A DNA stretch of 64,000 nt, from the NCBI GenBank assembly GCA_018676675.1, contig JABHEG010000373.1:1-64000 (forward strand), written 5' to 3'. The translations under genes were made by a program, and so were the position numbers. This document shows, piece by piece, positions 8,622 to 15,832 of the stretch (positions within the stretch are counted from its first letter, which is position 1; each line of letters opens with the position of its first letter). The DNA comes from Lentisphaerota bacterium. Lineage in GTDB: Bacteria; Verrucomicrobiota; Lentisphaeria; Oligosphaerales; JABHEG01. The notes under the pieces were generated by a model, which saw only the letters and a list, made by a program, of their open reading frames with translations, was not told the origin of the DNA and searched no databases.

Positions 8622-9043
8622 ACATCGGCAGGCACACCTCCTCCAGACAGGCTATGACTTTGCTTGAGCTGGTCATCACGCTCACGCTGGTGGGTATCGT
8701 GGGTGCAGCCCTTGTGCCCTACTTTGGGACAGCCCTCGAGCAAAGCGCAGCCCCGACTTCTGTTCTCAGCCAGTCCCTCGTGCTCAGCCAGGCCATGGGC
8801 CGGATCGCCGGCGACGCGTCCACGACATACAGCGGTGACCTCCCGGGGCTCAAGACTGCTGTCGGCGCAGAAGGCACGAGCCAGAACAACGGCTACGGAA
8901 ACTACACAGTCACTGCCAACCGGTACATCGTGTTCACTGCCGGAACCGAAGTGACTGCGGTTCCACCGGTGGACCCGGAGGACCTCCTCAGAGTGACAAT
9001 CAGCGATAGTACCGGCCTCGAACTGACGGCCCTGTTCAAGTGA
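8618..9043 (+). CDS. Minor pseudopilin, MshD/GspI-like
   Basis: A 141-residue pseudopilin starting at GTG 8618 in a GTGA overlap with the preceding gene. The leader (about 12 residues, ending RQA) precedes MTLLELVITLTLVGIVGAAL with Glu at +5; the first mature residue would be Met after Ala. The C-terminal part is a short polar domain with a strand-rich end (RYIVFTAGTEVTAVPPVDP). It sits third in the pilin block, matching the place of MshD or GspI. The exact subtype cannot be settled by eye. Confidence 0.78.
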   Translation: MNIGRHTSSRQAMTLLELVITLTLVGIVGAALVPYFGTALEQSAAPTSVLSQSLVLSQAMGRIAGDASTTYSGDLPGLKTAVGAEGTSQNNGYGNYTVTANRYIVFTAGTEVTAVPPVDPEDLLRVTISDSTGLELTALFK

Positions 9044-9525
9044 TGACAACGACACAGAGCCAACGGAATAGCTCCGAGCGAAACAGATGCCACCTTTTCA
9101 GCTTGGTTGAGCTCGTGTCTGTGCTGGCAGTCGTGGGGATCCTTGCCGCAATTGCGGGGACGAGCTTCGCGATTATGGCCCAGGGCTTCTCCACGGCAAG
9201 AGACAACAGCGATACCGCCCAGAAGGCTCAGCTGGCCATGACTCGGCTTGAGAAGGAGTTCACCTTTGTGACAGCCCAGCCGGCCCTGGCAGGAGGTGGG
9301 ACGTCAGCGACCTACACGACCGAGTACCCGGGCGAGACGTCGGCAGCGCGAACGGTCTCATGGAACGGCACAGTGGGGGCTCCCCTCCTCCTTGACGCCG
9401 ACATCCTGATCGACAGCATCCAGTCGTTCACGGTAACGAACACCGGGCCAAACGTGATTGAGGTGAGCCTCACGGTTGATGTTGCCGGAGGACTGACCTT
9501 CACTACCGCCATCTACCATGAATAG
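9043..9525 (+). CDS. Minor pseudopilin, MshO/GspJ-like
   Basis: A 160-residue pseudopilin; ATG 9043 overlaps the previous stop (TGATG). The leader is about 17 residues, ending RCHL before FSLVELVSVLAVVGILAAIAG, so the cleavage site would be Leu|Phe, which is unusual. The helix continues into STARDNSDTAQKAQLAMTRLEKEF, a pattern typical of GspJ/MshO proteins, followed by a beta domain. Its stop overlaps the start of the next gene (ATGAATAG). Confidence 0.8.
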   Translation: MTTTQSQRNSSERNRCHLFSLVELVSVLAVVGILAAIAGTSFAIMAQGFSTARDNSDTAQKAQLAMTRLEKEFTFVTAQPALAGGGTSATYTTEYPGETSAARTVSWNGTVGAPLLLDADILIDSIQSFTVTNTGPNVIEVSLTVDVAGGLTFTTAIYHE

Positions 9526-10765
9526 ATCACACCACACAAGAAGGAACTCCTCGCGGGCAATCCGCCCTGCCCCCCGGGGCCGGACCTCATCCGTGTTACC
9601 GGTGCTCGCGGAGCGGGGCGTCGCTTTGGTCTCCTTGGTGGTCGCCCTGACGCTCATGGCCGTCCTCGGGACCGCCGTGCTTTCCTTCCTCAGCATCGGC
9701 ACCCAAAACCAGCTCCTCGCCAACAGCTCCGAGCGTGCCCTCCTTCTAGCCCAATCCGGAACACGACTGGTCGGCAGCGTCACAGTGGACACGACCGAAA
9801 CACTGACGATGGCCAATGGCGACCAGATCGTGATCGACCGCACAGTCAGCCCAAATACATCGACAGGAAAGGTGGCCATCGATACGCCTTTCAAGGCAAT
9901 CCGAGTCTGCACCGCCAACCCCGCGGCCGCGATCGTTGACCAGATCGACGACCTGCAGTTCGATGAGGACGGCGACGCCACTCTCGATGAAACCTGGCAA
10001 GAGGAAACGGGCACTGGCGAGATCCGATCGACCGGACCGTCGGACGGGGAACCCGCCGTACGCGTCAAAGGAGAGGAGGTCCTCCTCAGCGTGCTCTGGC
10101 AGGACAAAGACTGGCTGGACTTCGAACAGGTCTGGGAAGCTGCCGGACAGCTCCTCAGCTACGAGCTCCAAGTCAAGACAAAAGTCCTGATTCAGGGCAA
10201 CATGGGCGAACACTACCTGATCGGGCTGTCGTTCCGCCTGAATGCAACCAGTGAAAGCTCCTATGGCATCTCCTTCTTCAGCTCCGAATCCGGCAGCACT
10301 CCTGACTGGCTGAGCACCGCGAACGGACTTGCGCCGCTGCGCCAGGATGGCCTGCATCTCGTTCTCTGGGAAAAGACCAACGGCGGCCCCATCACCGTGC
10401 TCGACTCCAAAAAGATGCAGGCCGGTGACGGGGTCCTCGATGGCACGGATGTCAAGGACTGGTCAACTATCGTTGTTCGTGTGGAAGAGCAACTGTCCGG
10501 CCCCGGAGGCACCCGGGAGAATCACATCTCAGCGTTTGTCCAGGGAACAACGCTCTATCCGCGGAACGCGGACGTCGACTGGGACCACGGAACCTTCAAC
10601 ACCGTCGTTTGGCAAAGCGAGGGCGACACAACCGTGACCGATGCCACACACACCACCGAGAACTTCGATACACGACCGGCTGAAATCGGCGTCCACGCGT
10701 TCTACGACGCCCCCGCTAACAACCAACAGATGTTCGACGATTTCCGCATGCACATCATCGAATGA
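9518..10765 (+). CDS. PilX/GspK/MshP-like large minor pilin
   Basis: A 415-residue protein with a long basic N-terminus (about 33 residues) and then the hydrophobic stretch GVALVSLVVALTLMAVLGTAVL and the element NSSERALLLAQSG, the hallmark of the PilX/GspK/MshP group, which lacks the canonical Glu+5. The C-terminal 200 residues form a beta-rich domain that looks lectin- or laminin-G-like (SYGISFFSSES, LHLVLWEKTNGG, VVRVEEQL), possibly an adhesive or cap domain; that part is inference. It starts within the preceding gene and ends the pilus locus. The length, beyond normal MshP, suggests a tip adhesin fused to the pilin helix. Confidence 0.68.
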   Translation: MNRSHHTRRNSSRAIRPAPRGRTSSVLPVLAERGVALVSLVVALTLMAVLGTAVLSFLSIGTQNQLLANSSERALLLAQSGTRLVGSVTVDTTETLTMANGDQIVIDRTVSPNTSTGKVAIDTPFKAIRVCTANPAAAIVDQIDDLQFDEDGDATLDETWQEETGTGEIRSTGPSDGEPAVRVKGEEVLLSVLWQDKDWLDFEQVWEAAGQLLSYELQVKTKVLIQGNMGEHYLIGLSFRLNATSESSYGISFFSSESGSTPDWLSTANGLAPLRQDGLHLVLWEKTNGGPITVLDSKKMQAGDGVLDGTDVKDWSTIVVRVEEQLSGPGGTRENHISAFVQGTTLYPRNADVDWDHGTFNTVVWQSEGDTTVTDATHTTENFDTRPAEIGVHAFYDAPANNQQMFDDFRMHIIE

Positions 10766-10800
10766 CCCTATCCTCTCACCCCCTTTCCCGCTCCTCTCTA

Positions 10801-10829
10801 TTGACATAATGGAATACTTCCACTATATA
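10801..10829 (+). promoter_or_regulatory. Sigma-70 promoter with embedded inverted repeat upstream of the ROK regulator
   Basis: TTGACA at 10801-10806, a 17-base spacer and TATATA at 10824-10829. The spacer holds the inverted repeat TGGAA-TAC-TTCCA (10810-10822), well placed for a repressor to block RNA polymerase, so the ROK gene may repress itself. A transcript from this promoter would begin near 10836, which rules out the GTG at 10832 as a start. Confidence 0.7.
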
Positions 10830-10873
10830 CCGTGAGTGACGGATCATACCGACGACAACGGCGTGGTGAAAGC

Positions 10874-12022
10874 GTGGCAGACCAGAGCCTCATCAAGCGA
10901 ATCAACCGAGCTCGGATCATGAACGTGATCCGCCTGCATTCGCCGGTTCCGCGTGCGGACATCGCGGACTTGACCTCACTGGACCGGAAGAGCGTCACGA
11001 ATCTGGTCAACGAGCTCTTGGCTGAAGGCCTGGTGCTTGAGGCAGGCAAGCGCAGCACGGGGAAGGGACGCCCACTGACCCTGCTTGAGTTCGACCGAAC
11101 CGGGCACTGGACGCTCGGGATTGCCCTGTCGGGAAACGATGTTGTCGGGGAGCTGGTCGATCTGTACGGCAACTGCGTAGCCATGGAACGCATCGCCTAC
11201 CCCCTCGGCGCTGCCCGGGCCGACGTCTTGGGCGCAACCCGTGAAGTCGCGCGTCGGCTCAAAACATCGGCCGGCGACCGCCTCGGCGGGACAGCCCTTG
11301 CCGTGCCGGGGATTCTCGACCTGAACACCGGTGTCATGCGCCACTCGGTAAATCTGCCGTCCCTGGATGGTGTCGATCTGCGCAGCGAACTGCAGGACAC
11401 CTTGGGAAGTAACTTCGCGTTCGAGGAGAGTTCCCGGGCCAAAGCTCTGGCCGAGAAGTGGTTCGGTCTGGCAAAATGCGAACCGGACTTTGTCTGCATT
11501 GATGTGGGCCCGGGAGTCGGCGCCGGAATCGTCCAGGGCCGCCGAGTCTTCTCCCATGGGCTCGGCTATGTCGGTGAAATCGGTCATGTCATCATCGAGC
11601 GCGACGGTCGCCTGTGTCGATGCGGACACCGCGGTTGCCTCGAAGCGTACGTGTCGGACGAAGCCCTGCTGCGCGAACTGAATGGGCAGGCCCCCAGCCG
11701 GGAAGAGGGGTTGGAAGGACTCGACCCGGGAAATGAGAGTATCCAGCGCGTGCTCGCCCGAGCCGGCTACAGGCTGGGCTTTGCGCTCTCATACCTGGTC
11801 AATATCGTGTGTCCACCACTGATCGTCATCAACGGTGGGCTGATGCGCTTTCGCGAACAGGTTCTCCCGGGAATCCAGCGTGGGCTTCAGGAGGGCGCTC
11901 TCCCGGAATGCCTCGAGCGAACTCGAGTTGCGGCATCCCCACTCGTCCACGCCGCCGCTCTCGGGGCGGCCGCGTGTGCCCTGTCGCGCCTGTTCGAAAT
12001 CGAGGGGCATCTCTACGTCTAG
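10874..12022 (+). CDS. ROK-family transcriptional regulator (NagC/XylR type)
   Basis: Sugar-responsive repressor. A winged helix-turn-helix (residues about 8-70: RIMNVIRLHSPVPRADIADL ... VTNLVNELLAEGLVLEAG) is followed by a ROK domain with the ligand and zinc motif GHRGCLEAY and the glycine-rich DVGPGVGAGIV loop. I chose GTG 10874 because the promoter's -10 box ends at 10829, so the upstream GTG at 10832 would not be transcribed. The product is about 382 residues, normal for the family. It precedes a DegT aminotransferase and a MocA dehydrogenase on the same strand, so it may control their use of a sugar or amino sugar. The inducer is unknown. Confidence 0.88.
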   Translation: MADQSLIKRINRARIMNVIRLHSPVPRADIADLTSLDRKSVTNLVNELLAEGLVLEAGKRSTGKGRPLTLLEFDRTGHWTLGIALSGNDVVGELVDLYGNCVAMERIAYPLGAARADVLGATREVARRLKTSAGDRLGGTALAVPGILDLNTGVMRHSVNLPSLDGVDLRSELQDTLGSNFAFEESSRAKALAEKWFGLAKCEPDFVCIDVGPGVGAGIVQGRRVFSHGLGYVGEIGHVIIERDGRLCRCGHRGCLEAYVSDEALLRELNGQAPSREEGLEGLDPGNESIQRVLARAGYRLGFALSYLVNIVCPPLIVINGGLMRFREQVLPGIQRGLQEGALPECLERTRVAASPLVHAAALGAAACALSRLFEIEGHLYV

Positions 12023-12118
12023 CCGGGGCCCTGGCACCGGAGTCGTTTGTGTTTGTGTGAACCGGAGTTTCTCTTCAGAATCAGAGCCAGAACCAAGAGA
12101 CAGCAAGGAGAATGGACA

Positions 12119-13387
12119 ATGGCGGAACTCGCAATCAACGGTGGTCCCAAGGCAGTTACGAATCAGCTGGGTGGCTGGCCCGTCTTCAGTGAGGAAGGCA
12201 TCAAAGATGTTGAGGCCGTCCTGCGCAGTGGGAAGGTGAACTACTGGACCGGGCCCAAGGGTATGGAGTTTGAGAAACGCTTCGCCGAGTGGCAAGGCAG
12301 CAAGTATGCCATCAGCGTCAACTCCGGAACGGCCGCCCTCCATGTGGGTCTGACAGCCCTTGGCATTGGCCCGGGAGACGAAGTGATCGTGCCCAGCTAC
12401 ACCTTCATCGCCAGTAGCTTCTCAATCGTTCAGGCGGGGGCTATCCCCCGGTTTGCTGATGTCAATCGTGACGACCACTGCATCAGCATCAGCTCGGCTG
12501 AGAAGCTCGTGAACGAGCGGACCAAAGCCATCATGGTGGTCCACCTCTACGGCAATGTGGCTGACATGGACGAGGTGCAGGCGTTTGCCGATAAGCATGG
12601 CCTTTACGTCATTGAGGACAATGCCGAAGCGTTCGGTGGCGAGTACAAAGGCAGGAAGACGGGGACACTCGGGGCCATTGCCGGATGCAGCTTCTGCCAG
12701 AACAAGACCTTCACGACCGGCGGCGAAGGCGGCATGGTGACCACCGACGATGAAGACCTGGCCTGGAAAGCCCGGAGCTTCCGCGACCATGGCTATGATG
12801 TCCAGGCGCGCCTCGGCTTGCTCGAGCTCGAACAGAAGCTCCCTTATATCCACAATGTCGTCGGCTGGAATTACCGCATGACCGAAATGCAGTCAGCCAT
12901 CGGCCTGTCCGAGCTGGACCGAATGGAAAGCTGGAACATGCCGAATAGGCGGCGCAACTGCCGAATCATCATGGACAAGCTGGCTGGCGTGCCCCAAGTT
13001 CTGCATGCCCCCATCGATACGGATGATCGACGCAACGGCTTCTATGTGATGGCCTTCTCCCTCGACATTGACAACATGTCCTGCGACATCAACACGTTTG
13101 TCGAAACCGCCACGGCCGAGGGTGCCCCAGTCTGGAAGGTGTTCTGGCCACAATGTCATACCGAGAAGGCGTTTCAGAACCACAACGCATTCGGCAACAG
13201 TGGGTTCCCGTTCGATTCGGACAACTATACCACCCCCGCGAGCGCCGACTACTCGGACGTTGCTGTGCCGAACGCAGTCTGGCATCAGGATCACACCTTC
13301 ACCTGCTTTGCGTTCCCGACCTGCACGGCGGAAGACTGCGAGCAGATCGGCGATGCCATCGTCAAGGTGATCAAGGCGTACTCATAG
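12119..13387 (+). CDS. DegT/DnrJ/EryC1/StrS family PLP-dependent sugar aminotransferase
   Basis: A 422-residue enzyme expected to transaminate a keto-sugar or inositol-type ketone. It shows the family opening (SEEGIKDVEAVLRSGKVNYW), the substrate/PLP loop NSGTAALHVGLTALGIGPGDE, the DNAEAFGG aspartate region and the Schiff-base lysine in CQNKTFTTGGEGG (about residue 198). ATG 12119 follows AAGGAGAA; the longer in-frame ORF from 12047 adds 24 unlikely residues. The downstream MocA-type dehydrogenase could supply the ketone by oxidising the sugar, a common pairing in amino-sugar and aminocyclitol metabolism. The substrate is not predictable from sequence. Confidence 0.9.
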   Translation: MAELAINGGPKAVTNQLGGWPVFSEEGIKDVEAVLRSGKVNYWTGPKGMEFEKRFAEWQGSKYAISVNSGTAALHVGLTALGIGPGDEVIVPSYTFIASSFSIVQAGAIPRFADVNRDDHCISISSAEKLVNERTKAIMVVHLYGNVADMDEVQAFADKHGLYVIEDNAEAFGGEYKGRKTGTLGAIAGCSFCQNKTFTTGGEGGMVTTDDEDLAWKARSFRDHGYDVQARLGLLELEQKLPYIHNVVGWNYRMTEMQSAIGLSELDRMESWNMPNRRRNCRIIMDKLAGVPQVLHAPIDTDDRRNGFYVMAFSLDIDNMSCDINTFVETATAEGAPVWKVFWPQCHTEKAFQNHNAFGNSGFPFDSDNYTTPASADYSDVAVPNAVWHQDHTFTCFAFPTCTAEDCEQIGDAIVKVIKAYS

Positions 13388-13579
13388 TCCCATGCTGCAG
13401 CGCCCCAGGCCGCCCAGCCTGTGGACTGAAGGCTGTCAGGTCAGGTTCTATCAGACATCCGAACGCATTGACGGCATCAATGACCATCGATGTGGAGTCT
13501 CAAAGAGCTTGACCTGCAGCCTGGACGTTTGCAGCCTGTTTGCCCAGGGCGTCGCGCGCTATCGAAGGAGGATTTACAG

Positions 13580-14620
13580 ATGAAGAAGGTCAAGTTTGGT
13601 GTCATCGGAGCAGGAGGCATCGCCTACCGTAAGACGATTCCCGGGATGCTCGAAGCGGAGAACATTGAGCTGGAAGCCGTGATGGACGTCGAGAACATCG
13701 ATGCCATCGCCAACGACTTCGGAGTGAACAAAGCCTACAGCACCGCCGCCGACCTGCTGGCGGACGACGCTATCGAAGCCGTATACATCGCCAGCCCAGT
13801 CGAGCTCCACCTCGAGCAGATCCTGGCGGCAGCCAAGGCAGGGAAGCACGTGCTCTGCGAGAAGCCGCTTACTCTCACCCTCCCCGAGGCGGAACAGGCC
13901 GTCAAGGCGTGCGCAGACAATGGTGTCTTCCTCCAGGAAGGCTACATGATGAAATTCCACGGTGCCCATACCACGATCCGTCAGCTGATCGCGGATGGGG
14001 CTCTTGGGAAGATCGTCTATGTTCGGGCCCAGCTCTCCTGCTGGTACCCGCCGATCGAGGGGGCATGGCGCCAGGATCCGGCCAAGGGAGGAGGCGGTTC
14101 GCTAATTGACATGGCGACCCACCTCTATGACCTGGTTGAGTATCTGGTAGCCCCAATCGAGCGCATTGTGGCGCTCACCGGCAACCTGGTCCAGGACTAC
14201 AAGTCGGAAGACGCGGCCACCACCCTCCTTGAGCTCAAAGGGGGCTGCCACGCGACGATCGATACCTTCTTCTGTGTCCCCGATGAATCGTCCCGGACGC
14301 GGCTCGAGATCTACGGAGCCAACGGGAGCATCTTCACCGAAGGCACAATCGGGCAGAGCATCGGAGGAGCAGCCGAAGGAATATTCGGGCTTGGGGCTGG
14401 AGGCTACGATGCTGCTCAGGATAAGGACGTGGAACGTGCGTTCGCCCCCATCGACTTCCCCGAGGTCAACCCTTACACGGCCGAGTGCGAATACTTCGCC
14501 GACTGTATTCTCAAGGGCACACCGCCCACGGTCAACGACGGCGGGAATGCACTTCACATCATGAACGTGACAGAGCTCGCCTACGCCTCCGCCAAGGAGG
14601 GCACTGTCAAGACTCTGTAA
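13580..14620 (+). CDS. Gfo/Idh/MocA-family NAD(P)-dependent oxidoreductase
   Basis: A 346-residue sugar or inositol dehydrogenase. The N-terminal Rossmann fold begins VKFGVIGAGGIAYRKTIPGM; the EKP motif (CEKPLTL, about residues 95-101) follows, then the C-terminal alpha/beta domain with GGGGSLIDMATHLYDLVEYL, where the His is the usual catalytic-region residue. ATG 13580 follows a strong GGAGG; the 90 bases of open frame upstream are not credible. It lies 192 bases after the DegT gene; that gap holds no ORF or clear promoter, so the two are probably co-transcribed. The substrate is unknown. Confidence 0.92.
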   Translation: MKKVKFGVIGAGGIAYRKTIPGMLEAENIELEAVMDVENIDAIANDFGVNKAYSTAADLLADDAIEAVYIASPVELHLEQILAAAKAGKHVLCEKPLTLTLPEAEQAVKACADNGVFLQEGYMMKFHGAHTTIRQLIADGALGKIVYVRAQLSCWYPPIEGAWRQDPAKGGGGSLIDMATHLYDLVEYLVAPIERIVALTGNLVQDYKSEDAATTLLELKGGCHATIDTFFCVPDESSRTRLEIYGANGSIFTEGTIGQSIGGAAEGIFGLGAGGYDAAQDKDVERAFAPIDFPEVNPYTAECEYFADCILKGTPPTVNDGGNALHIMNVTELAYASAKEGTVKTL

Positions 14621-14680
14621 CTATCCCTGGTGTTCCGGGATCCTCATCCACGGGGATGCCGGCATGGACGATCCGGGGCG

Positions 14681-14721
14681 AAAAAACGGGCCTGGTGTGC
14701 TGCTTCGCACGCCAGGCCCGT
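14681..14721 (-). terminator. Intrinsic terminator of the ROK kinase gene
   Basis: A 15-base-pair stem (14686-14700 with 14707-14721, one G-U pair, six-base loop). On the minus strand it is followed by TTTTTT, so it ends transcripts of the gene at 14756-15766. It may also stop plus-strand transcripts from the MocA gene, though the U-tract there is poor. Confidence 0.85.
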
Positions 14722-14755
14722 CTGTCTATCTGAAGACTGTGGAGTGGTGCTCGCC

Positions 14756-15766
14756 TCAGTCGGCCGAGGGAAGTTCCCACTCACCGGCCTCATACAGCCC
14801 GTACAGAGCAACCGAGATCCCCGCCAATTCACCGATCTTGTGTCCCAGGGCCGTAATGCCGAGCCGGCAGGCGTTGCGGAACTCCGGCCAGGCGAAACGC
14901 GGAAGGTAACGCTGCACAGGTTCCATGAGCAGGTCACCTGAGTAGAAAGCCAACGTCCCAAGCACGATCAGTTCCGGGTTGAACGTGACCATGTAAATCC
15001 CGATGCCCTGCGCCAGCCGCATGCAGGCTTCTTCCCACATCTCAATCGCCAGTGGGATCTCCCGTTTGTAACCCTCGCGCAGCACTTGGTAGTTTACGTT
15101 CTCGATCTTGCCGTCCACTCCGGGCAACTTCAGCAACGCATGGTCCGGCCGATCACGCAGTGCAGCCTGAACGCGGAGCGCCACATTGCGGCCGCCGCAG
15201 TAGGCTTCCAGGCATCCGAGCATCCCGCATCCGCAAATGGGGCCGTTTACATCCAGGATGACGTGGCCGAGCTCAGCGGCGATCCCGGTGGTGCCCTGCA
15301 TTAGGTGGCCGCCGGTAACAACACCGCCTCCCACCCCCGTGCTCATGGTCAGATAAATGACGTCCTTGAGGCCCTTGGCCGAGCCGAAAAACCACTCTGC
15401 CAGCACACCCGCATTGGCATCGTTGTCCAGGAACGTCGGCGCGCCGAGCCCCTGGCTCAGGTCATCCCGAATCGGGACAGCATCCCATTCCAGGTTGGGC
15501 GACTTCATAATGCGGCCGCCTACCAGATCCAACGGCCCGGGGGCGCAAACGCCGCACGCCTTGATGTCACTCATCTGCAGGCCGGCCTCTCCCACAAGAC
15601 GCTTCCCCAACGCAATCATGTCCGGCAAGACGGTCTCGTAAGCACTGATTGCGCCACTGGCAAGACGATCGTCGGCCAGAATCTTCCCCGTTGAGTCCGC
15701 TACACACACCGCGACTTTGGTGCCGCCAATGTCATACCCAAGCACGAAACGTTCGCTGTCACTCAC
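14756..15766 (-). CDS. ROK-family sugar kinase (glucokinase-like)
   Basis: A 336-residue cytoplasmic sugar kinase. It has the phosphate-binding opening VLGYDIGGTKVAVCV, the catalytic-region DNDANAG, the glycine-rich STGVGGGVV loop, and the ROK zinc motif GHVILDVNGPICGCGMLG (completed by CLEAY). No DNA-binding domain is present, so it is an enzyme, not a regulator. GTG 15766 has GAGGAG seven bases upstream. It converges on the DegT-MocA genes and is separated from them by a terminator. Glucose, mannose, fructose or N-acetyl-amino sugars are all possible substrates. Confidence 0.92.
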   Translation of the reverse strand: MSDSERFVLGYDIGGTKVAVCVADSTGKILADDRLASGAISAYETVLPDMIALGKRLVGEAGLQMSDIKACGVCAPGPLDLVGGRIMKSPNLEWDAVPIRDDLSQGLGAPTFLDNDANAGVLAEWFFGSAKGLKDVIYLTMSTGVGGGVVTGGHLMQGTTGIAAELGHVILDVNGPICGCGMLGCLEAYCGGRNVALRVQAALRDRPDHALLKLPGVDGKIENVNYQVLREGYKREIPLAIEMWEEACMRLAQGIGIYMVTFNPELIVLGTLAFYSGDLLMEPVQRYLPRFAWPEFRNACRLGITALGHKIGELAGISVALYGLYEAGEWELPSAD

Positions 15767-15832
15767 CGTCAGACTCCTCTGTCATTGGTCTCTGTCGCTC
15801 TGCAACCATCACGCGCCCTCCCTCGCCCAGGC

